Positions 1-6,933 of a stretch of 10,484 nt of DNA are shown one piece after another. The notes beneath the pieces were generated by a model. That model was not told where the DNA came from. It worked only from the letters and a program-made list of their open reading frames with translations, and did no database searches. The DNA lies in contig CALJFL010000087.1 of NCBI GenBank assembly GCA_938074135.1, positions 1 through 10,484 on the forward strand, in the 5' to 3' direction. Position 1 is the stretch's first letter, and every line of letters starts with the position of its first letter. Made by a program: the position numbers and the translations under genes. This DNA is from an uncultured Halieaceae bacterium (GTDB taxonomy: Bacteria; Pseudomonadota; Gammaproteobacteria; Pseudomonadales; Halieaceae).

Positions 1-405
1 GCCGCTGGCATGCCGCTGTCGGTGAAGCAGGAGGATATCCGGTTCCACGGTCATTCCTTCGAATGCCGCATCAACGCCGAGGATCCGCAGAATTTCCTGC
101 CCTCACCGGGCAAAGTAACCACCTTTCACGCACCGGGCGGACCAGGCATTCGGGTCGACTCACACCTTTACGATGGCTATACCGTACCGCCCTTCTACGA
201 CTCGCTGATCGCCAAGATCATCAGCTTCGGAGAGACCCGCGAGGTCGCCCTGGCCCGTATGCGCCAGGCGCTCGATGAGCTGGTGGTAGAAGGCATCCGC
301 ACCAACACCCCCTTACATCGCGAGCTGGTAAGAGACCGCTCCTTCCAGGCCGGCGGCGTCAGCATTCACTACCTCGAAGGTAAGCTGGAAGACAAGTTCG
401 GCTGA
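1..405 (+). CDS. accC: Biotin carboxylase subunit of acetyl-CoA carboxylase (C-terminal part)
   Basis: This is the 3' end of the biotin carboxylase gene; the reading frame is open from the left edge and about 134 residues are present of a protein that is usually about 450. The enzyme carboxylates biotin on AccB with ATP and bicarbonate, the first half-reaction of malonyl-CoA formation for fatty acid synthesis in the cytosol. The visible part is the C-terminal biotin carboxylase domain: an ECRINAEDP block followed by FLPSPGK, then HAPGGPG, a [15 protein letters not shown] block, [10 protein letters not shown] and a terminal IHYLEGKL. All of these line up with E. coli AccC as I recall it. It ends in TGA 8 bp before prmA, so the two are probably cotranscribed, as in many gammaproteobacteria. 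The ATP-grasp core and accB lie outside the window. Identification is firm; only the start is missing. Confidence 0.97.
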   Translation, partial: AAGMPLSVKQEDIRFHGHSFECRINAEDPQNFLPSPGKVTTFHAPGGPGIRVDSHLYDGYTVPPFYDSLIAKIISFGETREVALARMRQALDELVVEGIRTNTPLHRELVRDRSFQAGGVSIHYLEGKLEDKFG

Positions 406-413
406 TCTTACCC

Positions 414-1307
414 GTGACCTGGCTACAGCTGCGTCTGGACACCCAACCCGAGGCCGTCACCCGCCTTGAAGACCTGATGTTGGCCACCGGCGCCGTCTCT
501 GTCACCCTGGAAGACAATGCCGACGAGCCGGTACTGGAACCGGCCGTGGGCGAGACCCCGCTGTGGCAGCAGACCCGACTGACCGGCTTGTATCCGGCCG
601 ATGCCGATATGAAAGCGGTACTCGCTGAATTTCCCGCTGCACTCCTGGCCAGCGCCAATCAACGGGTGGAGATTCTGGAAGACAAGGACTGGGAGCGGGA
701 GTGGATGCAGCACTACCAGCCCATGCAGTTCGGCGAGCGGCTGTGGGTGTGCCCCAGCTGGCTGGAACCGCCCGACCCCGCGGCCATCAACCTGTTGCTG
801 GACCCTGGCCTGGCCTTCGGCACCGGCACCCACCCCACCACAGCCCTGTGCCTGACTGCTCTGGCGGGTCTGGATCTGGACGCTACCACCGCTGTCGATT
901 ACGGCTGTGGCTCTGGCATCCTCGCGGTCGCCGCGCTCAAACTCGGTACCCGGACACTGCTTGCCGTAGACAACGATCCCCAGGCACTGGCTGCCACCAT
1001 CGACAACGCCGGTCGCAACGGCATTCCTGCCCAGCGGCTGGAGGTCGCCCTGCCCGGCGCCTACGACAGTCACGCCTGGTCGGCGCGCGCCGAGGTGGTG
1101 GTAGCCAACATCCTGGCTGGTCCATTGATCGACTTATCTGACACCTTACTGGCGCTGCTGAAGCCCGGCGGCACCTTGCTGTTGTCGGGCCTGCTGGCCA
1201 GCCAGGCCGAGGTGGTTTGTGAACATTATGCTGCGCACATAACAATCGGCATCAGCGGTGAAACCAACGGTTGGGTCTGCCTGCAGGGCACACTGCCCAC
1301 GCAATAG
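414..1307 (+). CDS. prmA: Ribosomal protein L11 methyltransferase PrmA
   Basis: PrmA trimethylates lysines and the N-terminus of ribosomal protein L11, using S-adenosylmethionine. The 297-residue product matches the family length (E. coli about 293). The N-terminal substrate-recognition domain (about 1-100) opens with TWLQLRLDT and carries GETPLWQQT (46-54). The linker and catalytic domain have DPGLAFGTGTHPTT (130-143), the AdoMet motif I VDYGCGSGIL (161-170), the acidic ribose-binding residue D186 in AVDND, and NILAGPL (232-238), the PrmA active-site block. The start is GTG at 414: it gives the family-typical N-terminus (compare PWIQLKL in E. coli) and sits 8 bp after accC. No good Shine-Dalgarno is visible, so translation may depend on coupling to accC. 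Loss of PrmA is tolerated in E. coli. Identity is very likely correct. Confidence 0.96.
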   Translation: MTWLQLRLDTQPEAVTRLEDLMLATGAVSVTLEDNADEPVLEPAVGETPLWQQTRLTGLYPADADMKAVLAEFPAALLASANQRVEILEDKDWEREWMQHYQPMQFGERLWVCPSWLEPPDPAAINLLLDPGLAFGTGTHPTTALCLTALAGLDLDATTAVDYGCGSGILAVAALKLGTRTLLAVDNDPQALAATIDNAGRNGIPAQRLEVALPGAYDSHAWSARAEVVVANILAGPLIDLSDTLLALLKPGGTLLLSGLLASQAEVVCEHYAAHITIGISGETNGWVCLQGTLPTQ

Positions 1308-1345
1308 GTCGTCGGCAACAGCCAAGCGTCGGGGTTGGATCACAG

Positions 1346-1369
1346 AACCATAAAAATTGGCGGTTTTTT
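1346..1369 (+). terminator. Weak possible intrinsic terminator after prmA
   Basis: About 40 bp after the prmA stop, AACC (1346-1349) can pair with GGTT (1362-1365). Alternatively CCA (1348-1350) can pair with TGG (1358-1360). Either is followed by or runs into a six-T tract at 1364-1369. The stem is short and A+T-rich, so this is only a candidate end for accBC-prmA transcripts. The same A+T-rich stretch could serve as an UP-like element for the downstream dusB promoter. Confidence 0.25.
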
Positions 1370-1381
1370 GTTCACTTTGTC

Positions 1382-1417
1382 TTTTCCCCTGCCGACCGGT
1401 CGAGTATCATGGCGCCT
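1382..1417 (+). promoter_or_regulatory. Candidate dusB-fis promoter with G+C-rich discriminator
   Basis: TATCAT at 1405-1410 matches the sigma70 -10 consensus at 5 of 6 positions. It is followed at once by GGCGCC (1411-1416), a strongly G+C discriminator, so transcription would start near 1417-1418, probably at a pyrimidine. The -35 region is poor (TTTTCC at 1382-1387 with a 17-bp spacer). Upstream, 1351-1380 is A+T-rich and could act as an UP element. A G+C-rich discriminator is the known hallmark of stringently (ppGpp/DksA) controlled promoters, including E. coli dusB-fis. Assignment here is by sequence shape only. The transcript would have a leader of about 33 nt before the dusB ATG. Confidence 0.4.
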
Positions 1418-1449
1418 CTTTTTCGCGGCAGTTTCAAGACGCTTTTCCC

Positions 1450-2442
1450 ATGTTAAAAATCGGACCCTACACACTGCGCAACCGCGTAGCACTGGCACCG
1501 ATGGCCGGCGTTACCGACCTGCCATTTCGGCGGCTGTGTGCCGAGCTGGGCGCCGGTCTGGTTGTGTCCGAAATGATCAGCAGCAAGCCCGAACTGCGCG
1601 ACTCCCGCAAGACCCAGTGGCGCAGCCGCCACGATGGCGAAGCAGAACCCCGCTCCATCCAGATTGCCGGCAATGATCCGGCGCAAATGGCCGAAGCTGC
1701 CCGTTACAACGTGAGCCAGGGCGCCCAGATTATTGACATCAACATGGGTTGCCCGGCCAAGAAGGTCTGCCGCAAGGCCGCTGGCTCGGCGCTACTGGCG
1801 GATGAAGCATTGGTCGGTGCGATACTGGAGGCTGTTGTCGCTTCTGTCGATGTCCCCGTGACCCTGAAAATCCGCACCGGCTCATCACCCGCGGCGCGCA
1901 ATGGCGTCAGCATTGCCCGCATCGCCGAGGACGCCGGCGTCGCCGCCCTGGCGGTGCACGGCCGCACTCGCGCCTGCGCTTTCAAGGGCGAGGTTGAATA
2001 CAACACCATTGCCGAGATCGTCTCTGCCACCGACTTCCCGGTTTTCGCCAACGGCGACATCGATAGCCCGGCGCAGGCGACCGCTGTTATCCGCCACACC
2101 GGAGCAGCCGGGGTAATGATAGGCCGCGCCGCCCAGGGCCAGCCCTGGCTGTGCGGACAGATCGCACAGCACCTGGAGACCGGGGTCACCCCGCCAACGC
2201 CGGAGCTGGCCGCACAATTTGAGATACTGAGCCGTCACGTGCGCGAGCTGCACGCCTTTTACGGCGAGTTCATGGGTGTGCGGATTGCCCGCAAGCATAC
2301 CGGTTGGTACCTGCAGCAACACCAGCACCCCCGCTGCCGGCAATTGAAACAAGCATTTAACCTCCTGGGCACACCGGGGGAACAGTTACACCTGATAGAC
2401 CAAATTTTCCACATACTGAGTGAAGAGGCATTAGCAGCATGA
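1450..2442 (+). CDS. dusB: tRNA-dihydrouridine synthase B
   Basis: DusB is an FMN-dependent enzyme that reduces uridine to dihydrouridine in the D-loop of tRNA (U17 in E. coli). The product is 330 residues (E. coli 321). Visible family features are the FMN-site PMAG (17-20), SEM (40-42), QIAG (71-74), NMGCPAKKV (98-106) with catalytic C101, TLKIRTG (138-144) with K140, HGRTR (170-174), NGD (201-203) and IGRAAQG (224-230). The C-terminal helical tRNA-binding domain contains [12 protein letters not shown] chose ATG 1450 because it gives the family N-terminus [19 protein letters not shown]. The open frame reaches back to 1357, but that would add 31 unrelated residues across the promoter. No strong Shine-Dalgarno precedes 1450. 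The TGA stop overlaps the fis ATG as ATGA, the conserved dusB-fis operon. Confidence 0.96.
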   Translation: MLKIGPYTLRNRVALAPMAGVTDLPFRRLCAELGAGLVVSEMISSKPELRDSRKTQWRSRHDGEAEPRSIQIAGNDPAQMAEAARYNVSQGAQIIDINMGCPAKKVCRKAAGSALLADEALVGAILEAVVASVDVPVTLKIRTGSSPAARNGVSIARIAEDAGVAALAVHGRTRACAFKGEVEYNTIAEIVSATDFPVFANGDIDSPAQATAVIRHTGAAGVMIGRAAQGQPWLCGQIAQHLETGVTPPTPELAAQFEILSRHVRELHAFYGEFMGVRIARKHTGWYLQQHQHPRCRQLKQAFNLLGTPGEQLHLIDQIFHILSEEALAA

Positions 2443-2771
2443 CAAGGGCGGAACCCCTGGCGCCACACATGGCAAGCAACGACGAGAACATCATCGACTC
2501 AACCGAGACAAAGGCCACACAAGCCAGCCACCTGCGGGAGGCCGTCACCGAGTCAGTGCGCAACTACCTGAAAGAGCTGGACGGGCAGATGACCACCGAT
2601 TTCTACCAGATGGTATTGGCGGAAATCGAAGCACCGCTGCTGACGGAGATCATGGCCTACACCCGCAACAACCAGACCAAGGCCTCCATCATGCTGGGCC
2701 TGAACCGGGGCACGCTGCGCAAGAAGCTCAAACAATACGACCTGATCTCAGGCAACAAGGGCGAGGAATAG
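2439..2771 (+). CDS. fis: DNA-binding protein Fis
   Basis: Fis is a small homodimeric nucleoid protein that bends DNA, activates rRNA and tRNA promoters and acts in site-specific recombination; it peaks in early exponential growth. The product is 110 residues (E. coli 98, Pseudomonas about 107). The dimerisation helices span roughly 30-75 ([16 protein letters not shown], then [13 protein letters not shown]). The C-terminal helix-turn-helix, about 75-102, reads [20 protein letters not shown] followed by RKKLKQYDL, nearly identical to known Fis. ATG 2439 overlaps the dusB stop by 4 bp and has AAGAGG at 2423-2428, 10 nt upstream. An internal ATG at 2469 would give a 100-residue protein nearer the E. 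coli length but has a worse ribosome-binding site. The tail after YDL (ISGNKGEE) is longer than in E. coli. Autorepression is known for E. coli fis but is not demonstrated here. Confidence 0.95.
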   Translation: MTRAEPLAPHMASNDENIIDSTETKATQASHLREAVTESVRNYLKELDGQMTTDFYQMVLAEIEAPLLTEIMAYTRNNQTKASIMLGLNRGTLRKKLKQYDLISGNKGEE

Positions 2772-2779
2772 ACTGCACC

Positions 2780-4354
2780 ATGAGCGATACCGATCTGGTA
2801 CCAGTAAAACGCGCGCTGATCAGCGTCTCCGACAAATCCGGCATTGTAGAGTTCGCCGGCGCCCTGCGCGAAGCGGGGATAGAGTTGCTCTCAACCGGCG
2901 GCACCTACCGCCTACTTAAAGACAACGGCCTGGATGTCACCGAGGTATCGGATTACACCGGCTTCCCCGAGATGATGGATGGCCGGGTCAAAACCCTGCA
3001 CCCGAAAGTACATGGCGGCATTCTCGCCCGCCGCGGTCAGGACGACAGTGTGATGGCTGAACACGGCATCGATGCCATCGATATGGTGGTGGTCAACCTC
3101 TACCCCTTCGAAGCGACCGTTGCCAAACCGGATTGCACACTGGCAGACGCCATTGAGAACATCGATATCGGCGGCCCGACCATGGTCCGCGCGGCAGCCA
3201 AGAACCACCGCTTCGTTAATATCGTGGTCAACGCCAGTGATTACGGCTCGATTGTCGAAGAGATGCGAGCCAACAATGGCGCCACCACCTACGCCACCCG
3301 CTTCGACCTGGCCATCAAAGCCTACGAGCACACCGCCGCCTACGATGGCGCCATTGCAAATCACTTTGGCCGGCTGGTACCCGGGGGCTCAGATCACTTC
3401 CCGCGCACTTTCAACACCCAGTTCAACAAGGTGCAGGAGATGCGCTACGGCGAGAATCCACACCAGCAGGCAGCGTTTTACACGGAAGCCAACCCTGCTG
3501 AGGTCGGCATCGCTACGGCCAGCCAGCTACAGGGCAAGGAATTGTCCTACAACAATGTCGCCGATACCGACGCGGCGCTGGAATGCGTGAAGAATTTCGA
3601 GCAACCGGCCTGCGTCATCGTCAAGCACGCCAATCCCTGCGGGGTGGCGGTGGCCGATGACATCGGTAACGCCTATGACCTGGCCTTCGCTACTGATCCC
3701 GAATCCGCGTTTGGTGGCATCATCGCCTTTAACCGCGAACTGGACGCCACTACCGCCGCCGCCATCTGTGAGCGCCAGTTTGTGGAAGTGATCATCGCGC
3801 CCAGCGTGAGTAACGAGGCAGCCGAGGTAGTTGCCGGCAAGAAAAATGTGCGACTACTGGCTTGTGGTGAGTGGTCCGGCCCGGTGCCTGCACTGGACTA
3901 CAAACGCGTCAACGGCGGCCTGCTGGTACAGGATCGCGACCTGGGCATGATCACCCGGGACGACCTCAAGGTCGTCAGCAAAGTCCAGCCGAATGAGCAA
4001 CAATGGCTGGACCTGCTGTTCGCCTGGAAGGTAGCCAAGTTCGTCAAGTCCAACGCCATCGTCTATGCCAGCAACGGCCAGACCGTGGGTGTGGGCGCCG
4101 GCCAGATGAGCCGCATCAATTCGGCTCGCATCGCCGGCATCAAGGCCGAGCATGCCGGCCTGCAAGTGCCCGGTTCGGTGATGGCCTCCGACGCCTTTTT
4201 CCCCTTCCGCGACGGCATAGACAGCGCCGGCGAAGCGGGCATTGCAGCGGTCATCCAGCCCGGCGGCTCGATGCGCGATGAAGAGGTTATCGCCGCTGCC
4301 GACGAACATGGTATGGCGATGGTCTTCACCGGCATGCGCCACTTCCGCCACTGA
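2780..4354 (+). CDS. purH: Bifunctional AICAR formyltransferase / IMP cyclohydrolase
   Basis: PurH performs the last two steps of de novo IMP synthesis: formyl transfer from 10-formyl-THF to AICAR, then ring closure to IMP. The product is 524 residues (E. coli 529), so it is complete. The N-terminal MGS-like cyclohydrolase domain (about 8-155) shows SDKSGI (17-22), STGGTYRLL (38-46), [18 protein letters not shown] (65-82) and NLYPF (106-110). The formyltransferase domain has MRYGENPHQ (221-229), the catalytic KH pair in [10 protein letters not shown] (K282, H283), [11 protein letters not shown] (308-318), and a C-terminal block FPFRDGID with [14 protein letters not shown] at 2763-2767 lies 12 nt ahead of the ATG. 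The gene begins 8 bp after fis and its TGA shares one base with the purD ATG, so dusB-fis-purHD is very likely one transcription unit. Confidence 0.97.
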   Translation: MSDTDLVPVKRALISVSDKSGIVEFAGALREAGIELLSTGGTYRLLKDNGLDVTEVSDYTGFPEMMDGRVKTLHPKVHGGILARRGQDDSVMAEHGIDAIDMVVVNLYPFEATVAKPDCTLADAIENIDIGGPTMVRAAAKNHRFVNIVVNASDYGSIVEEMRANNGATTYATRFDLAIKAYEHTAAYDGAIANHFGRLVPGGSDHFPRTFNTQFNKVQEMRYGENPHQQAAFYTEANPAEVGIATASQLQGKELSYNNVADTDAALECVKNFEQPACVIVKHANPCGVAVADDIGNAYDLAFATDPESAFGGIIAFNRELDATTAAAICERQFVEVIIAPSVSNEAAEVVAGKKNVRLLACGEWSGPVPALDYKRVNGGLLVQDRDLGMITRDDLKVVSKVQPNEQQWLDLLFAWKVAKFVKSNAIVYASNGQTVGVGAGQMSRINSARIAGIKAEHAGLQVPGSVMASDAFFPFRDGIDSAGEAGIAAVIQPGGSMRDEEVIAAADEHGMAMVFTGMRHFRH

Positions 4355-5646
4355 TGAACATACTCATCGTAGGCGGTGGCGGCCGCGAGCATGCGCTGGC
4401 CTGGAAAGCGGCCCAGTCGCCTAATGCAGATACAGTCTATGTGGCGCCCGGTAACGCCGGCACCGCTGCCGAGCCGGGTATCGAGAACGTGGCACTGGGT
4501 GTGATGGACTTCGAGGCGCTGGCAGATTTTGCGGTAGCCAATGACGTGGGCCTGACCATCATCGGCCCGGAAGCGCCACTGGTCGGTGGCGTGGTCAACT
4601 ATTTTGAAGCACGCCAGTTGCGTTGCTTCGGCCCGAGCGAGGGCGCTGCTCAGCTGGAGGGCTCCAAGGCCTTTACCAAGGATTTTCTCGCCCGCCACAA
4701 TATCCCTACCGGCTCTTACGGCAACTTTACCGAGCTCGAACCGGCGCTGGCTTACCTGCGCGAACACGGCGCACCGATTGTCGTAAAGGCGGACGGCCTG
4801 GCTGCCGGCAAGGGTGTCATCGTCGCTGAAACATTACAACAGGCCGAAGAGGCCGTGACTGACATGCTCTCTGGCAACGCCTTTGGCGACGCCGGCTGCC
4901 GGGTGGTGATTGAAGAGTTTCTACCTGGCGAAGAGGCCAGCTTTATTGTGATGGTCGATGGCGAGCACGTGCTACCCATGGCCACCAGCCAGGACCACAA
5001 GCGCATCGGCGAAGGCGACACCGGCCCCAACACCGGCGGCATGGGCGCCTATTCACCGGCCCCGGTGGTCACCCCGGACGTACACCAGCGCATCATGGAC
5101 GAAGTTATCCTGCCCACCGTCCGCGGTATGGCCGCGGAAGGCAATGCCTACACCGGTTTCCTCTATGCCGGTCTGATGATCAGTCCGGATGGCGAGCCGA
5201 GAGTCATCGAGTACAACTGCCGCTTCGGTGACCCGGAAACCCAACCCATCATGATGCGCCTGCAATCCGACCTGGTTAGCCTCTGTGGCGACGCGTTGGA
5301 CGGCAAGCTCGACAGCGCCAGTACCCAATGGGACGAGCGCTGCGCCATCGGTGTGGTGCTGGCCGCAGGGGGCTACCCCGGCAGCTATGGCAAAGGAACC
5401 CCGATCGAGGGGCTGGATGCCGAGCAGGCGGACAACATCAAGGTCTTCCATGCCGGCACCGCCGAACAGGACAGCCAGGTTGTCACCAGCGGTGGCCGAG
5501 TTTTGTGCGTAACCGCGCTGGGCGATAATATCGCCGCGGCCCAGCACGACTGCTACCGTGCGGTCGACAAGATCAGCTGGGAGGGCGTGACCGCGCGCCG
5601 CGACATTGGCTGGCGTGCGATAGAGCGCTATAGTCAGGGCAAGTAA
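4354..5646 (+). CDS. purD: Phosphoribosylamine-glycine ligase (GAR synthetase)
   Basis: PurD joins glycine to phosphoribosylamine with ATP, the second step of purine synthesis. The product is 430 residues (E. coli 429). Visible parts are the N-terminal GARS-N domain with [16 protein letters not shown] (3-18), VAPGNAGTA (30-38) and GPEAPLVGG (71-79). The ATP-grasp domain has [10 protein letters not shown] (103-112), [13 protein letters not shown] (143-155) and [21 protein letters not shown] (215-235). The metal-site block is [12 protein letters not shown] (286-297), with E286 and N288 the expected ligands. The GARS-C domain follows to the end. ATG 4354 overlaps the purH TGA by one base (TGATG), the usual purHD coupling. 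The gene ends 17 bp before coq7, in the same orientation. No odd features. Confidence 0.97.
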   Translation: MNILIVGGGGREHALAWKAAQSPNADTVYVAPGNAGTAAEPGIENVALGVMDFEALADFAVANDVGLTIIGPEAPLVGGVVNYFEARQLRCFGPSEGAAQLEGSKAFTKDFLARHNIPTGSYGNFTELEPALAYLREHGAPIVVKADGLAAGKGVIVAETLQQAEEAVTDMLSGNAFGDAGCRVVIEEFLPGEEASFIVMVDGEHVLPMATSQDHKRIGEGDTGPNTGGMGAYSPAPVVTPDVHQRIMDEVILPTVRGMAAEGNAYTGFLYAGLMISPDGEPRVIEYNCRFGDPETQPIMMRLQSDLVSLCGDALDGKLDSASTQWDERCAIGVVLAAGGYPGSYGKGTPIEGLDAEQADNIKVFHAGTAEQDSQVVTSGGRVLCVTALGDNIAAAQHDCYRAVDKISWEGVTARRDIGWRAIERYSQGK

Positions 5647-5663
5647 CGTAAGCGGAGCAGCAC

Positions 5664-6308
5664 ATGGGCCAGCGCAGGCTGTCATTGGTAGATCGCCTTA
5701 TCGGTGAAGCCGACACCGTGCTGCGCACCCTGAGCAATCGCGGCAACCAGGCCGCCCGGCCCTCCCCGGCCGCCGGCCACAGTGACACCGAACTCAATGA
5801 AGGCCAGCGCAAACATGTTGCCGGCCTGATGCGGGTAAACCACACCGGTGAAGTTTGCGCCCAGGCGCTCTACCAGGGCCAGGCCCTGACCGCCAGACTG
5901 CCCACTGTGCGCGAAGAGATGGACCACGCCGCGGAAGAAGAAGTCGACCACCTGGTCTGGTGCGAACAGCGCTTGCGCGAACTGGACAGTCGACCCAGCC
6001 TGCTCAACCCCGCCTGGTATGGATTATCCTTTGCCGTAGGTGCTGTGGCTGGCGCCGTCGGCGACAAGGTCAGCCTGGGCTTCGTGGCCGCCACAGAAGA
6101 GCGGGTCTGTAACCACCTCAAAGATCATCTGAAACAACTCCCCGAAGACGACCGCAAATCCCGACTGATTCTGCAGCAGATGCTGGAAGATGAACAGCGC
6201 CACGGTGAGAATGCCCTGGAAGCTGGCGGCACTGATTTCCCGAGGCCGGTTAAAGATGCGATGACGGTGGTTTCCGGTTTGATGACCAAAAGTAGTTACT
6301 GGGTCTGA
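5664..6308 (+). CDS. coq7: Coq7-type 3-demethoxyubiquinol 3-hydroxylase
   Basis: This is a membrane-associated di-iron monooxygenase that does the last ring hydroxylation in ubiquinone synthesis. It replaces the flavin enzyme UbiF found in E. coli. The 214-residue product has the length and layout of Pseudomonas Coq7. The di-iron ligands expected for the ferritin-like fold are all present: E63 in [10 protein letters not shown]93 and H96 in EEEVDH, E145 in ATEERVC, and E177 and H180 in EDEQRHG. A hydrophobic stretch at 118-132 ([15 protein letters not shown]) fits its peripheral membrane binding. The C-terminus MTKSSYWV resembles the family end. An AGCGGAG motif near 5651-5657 precedes the ATG. 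It follows purD by 17 bp and so is probably read from the pur transcript, although it has no purine role. The next gene is convergent. Confidence 0.95.
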   Translation: MGQRRLSLVDRLIGEADTVLRTLSNRGNQAARPSPAAGHSDTELNEGQRKHVAGLMRVNHTGEVCAQALYQGQALTARLPTVREEMDHAAEEEVDHLVWCEQRLRELDSRPSLLNPAWYGLSFAVGAVAGAVGDKVSLGFVAATEERVCNHLKDHLKQLPEDDRKSRLILQQMLEDEQRHGENALEAGGTDFPRPVKDAMTVVSGLMTKSSYWV

Positions 6309-6331
6309 GCCTGGACTCAACGCGGGCTAAC

Positions 6332-6370
6332 GGCCGCCTGGACAGTGCACCCACGGTCGCGGAGGCGGCT
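6332..6370. terminator. Inverted repeat between convergent coq7 and yhfA
   Basis: GCCGCCT (6333-6339) and AGGCGGC (6363-6369) form a perfect 7-bp inverted repeat, extendable by one G-T wobble. The loop is 23 nt, in the 72-bp gap between two converging genes. Position suggests a role in ending transcription on either strand. There is no T-tract on either side and the loop is large, so it is not a classical intrinsic terminator. I see nothing else in this gap. Confidence 0.2.
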
Positions 6371-6380
6371 CAGCGACTCC

Positions 6381-6806
6381 CTAGGACTGAAACTCAACCA
6401 CCTCATGACTGTGGGTCATCTCCACCCCAGCCGCACCCAGCATGATCGATGCTGAACAGTACTTCTCGGCCGAAAGCTCCACGGCCCGCTTCACCTGGCT
6501 CTCCTTGAGGCCAATGCCCGTCACCACAAAGTGCATATTGATTTTGGTGAACACGGCAGGAACGGCATCGGCGCGCTCAGCCTGCATCTCTACCTTGCAA
6601 TCCACCACATTCTGACGCGATTTCTTCAGCATGCTCATCACGTCATAGATGGAGCAGCCACCCGTACCCAACAGCAGCATTTCCATCGGCCGGCAGCCCA
6701 TATTGCGCCCGCCGAGGTCCTCGGGGCCATCCATTACCACGGTATGACCACTGCCTGATTCACCGACAAACATAGCGCCGTCGGTCCACTTTACTGTTGC
6801 CTGCAT
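6381..6806 (-). CDS. yhfA: OsmC-family protein, YhfA-like
   Basis: This 141-residue cytosolic protein belongs to the OsmC/Ohr superfamily, whose studied members reduce organic hydroperoxides with a redox cysteine pair. The YhfA branch has no settled physiological role. Alignment by eye with E. coli YhfA is close along the whole length: QATVKWTDG (2-10), GESGSGH (15-21), RPMEMLLLGTGGCS (39-52), RQNVVDCKVEM (64-74), VTGIGLKESQVKRAVELSAEKYCS (95-118) and THSHEVVE near the end. The two OsmC cysteines are C51 (in GGCS) and C117 (in KYCS); further cysteines occur at 38 and 70. The ATG is preceded on the minus strand by the purine-rich AAAGAGAG. Divergence from crp is the same arrangement as yhfA-crp in E. 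coli and OsmC-vfr in Pseudomonas, so a shared regulatory region is likely. Calling it a peroxidase would be inference. Confidence 0.88.
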   Translation of the reverse strand: MQATVKWTDGAMFVGESGSGHTVVMDGPEDLGGRNMGCRPMEMLLLGTGGCSIYDVMSMLKKSRQNVVDCKVEMQAERADAVPAVFTKINMHFVVTGIGLKESQVKRAVELSAEKYCSASIMLGAAGVEMTHSHEVVEFQS

Positions 6807-6832
6807 AGTGCTCTCTTTCTCACAGATCCGAA

Positions 6833-6862
6833 ATTTTCAGGCGCACGAGGTTAGCACAACAA
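6833..6862 (-). promoter_or_regulatory. Weak candidate promoter for yhfA
   Basis: On the minus strand TTGTTG (6862-6857) and GAAAAT (6838-6833), spaced 18 bp, are the best sigma70-like pair I can see ahead of yhfA. The match is modest (3 of 6 and 4 of 6). The start would fall near 6826, leaving a leader of about 20 nt. This is an inference from position and weak consensus only. Confidence 0.2.
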
Positions 6863-6869
6863 GTTACGT

Positions 6870-6897
6870 TTTACTTGCATCCGCCGTGGGTTACTAT
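6870..6897 (+). promoter_or_regulatory. Candidate crp promoter
   Basis: TTTACT (6870-6875) and TACTAT (6892-6897) match sigma70 -35 and -10 hexamers at 4 of 6 positions each, with a 16-bp spacer. Transcription would start near 6904, leaving about 30 nt of leader before the GTG at 6934. This is the only plausible pair in the 127-bp gap at a sensible distance, but the match is moderate. The -10 lies between the arms of a perfect inverted repeat at 6881-6913. Confidence 0.35.
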
Positions 6898-6913
6898 TTG
6901 CTATTAACGGCGG
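6881..6913. repeat. 7-bp inverted repeat flanking the crp -10 region
   Basis: CCGCCGT (6881-6887) is exactly complementary to ACGGCGG (6907-6913), with a 19-nt A+T-rich spacer that holds the candidate -10 and transcription start. It could be an operator for a dimeric regulator or could fold in RNA made from an upstream start. It does not resemble the CRP/Vfr consensus TGTGA-N6-TCACA. The function is unknown. Confidence 0.4.
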
Positions 6914-6933
6914 CACCTACAGAGAGGCTCAGG

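Noticed and set aside
423..1073. Long minus-strand open frame inside prmA
   Set aside because: It is antisense to a clear gene, and its Gly/Gln/Val-rich translation has no family features.
1357..1449. Extended N-terminus of DusB starting at 1357
   Set aside because: The added 31 residues have no counterpart in DusB and overlap the candidate promoter; family homology begins at Met 1450.
4063..4767. Long minus-strand open frame (234 codons) across purH and purD
   Set aside because: It is a shadow of two well-identified genes in G+C-rich DNA, has no recognisable motif, and crosses their junction.
6809..6824. Possible CRP autoregulatory site (TGCTC-N6-TCACA) at the yhfA ribosome-binding site
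   Set aside because: Only one half-site is good; the other matches 2 of 5 positions. Without a profile score or conservation it is no better than chance.
6808..6933. A membrane-anchored CRP with an N-terminal transmembrane segment
   Set aside because: The hydrophobic stretch is the translation of an intergenic region; the internal GTG at 6934 has a proper ribosome-binding site and gives the normal family length.
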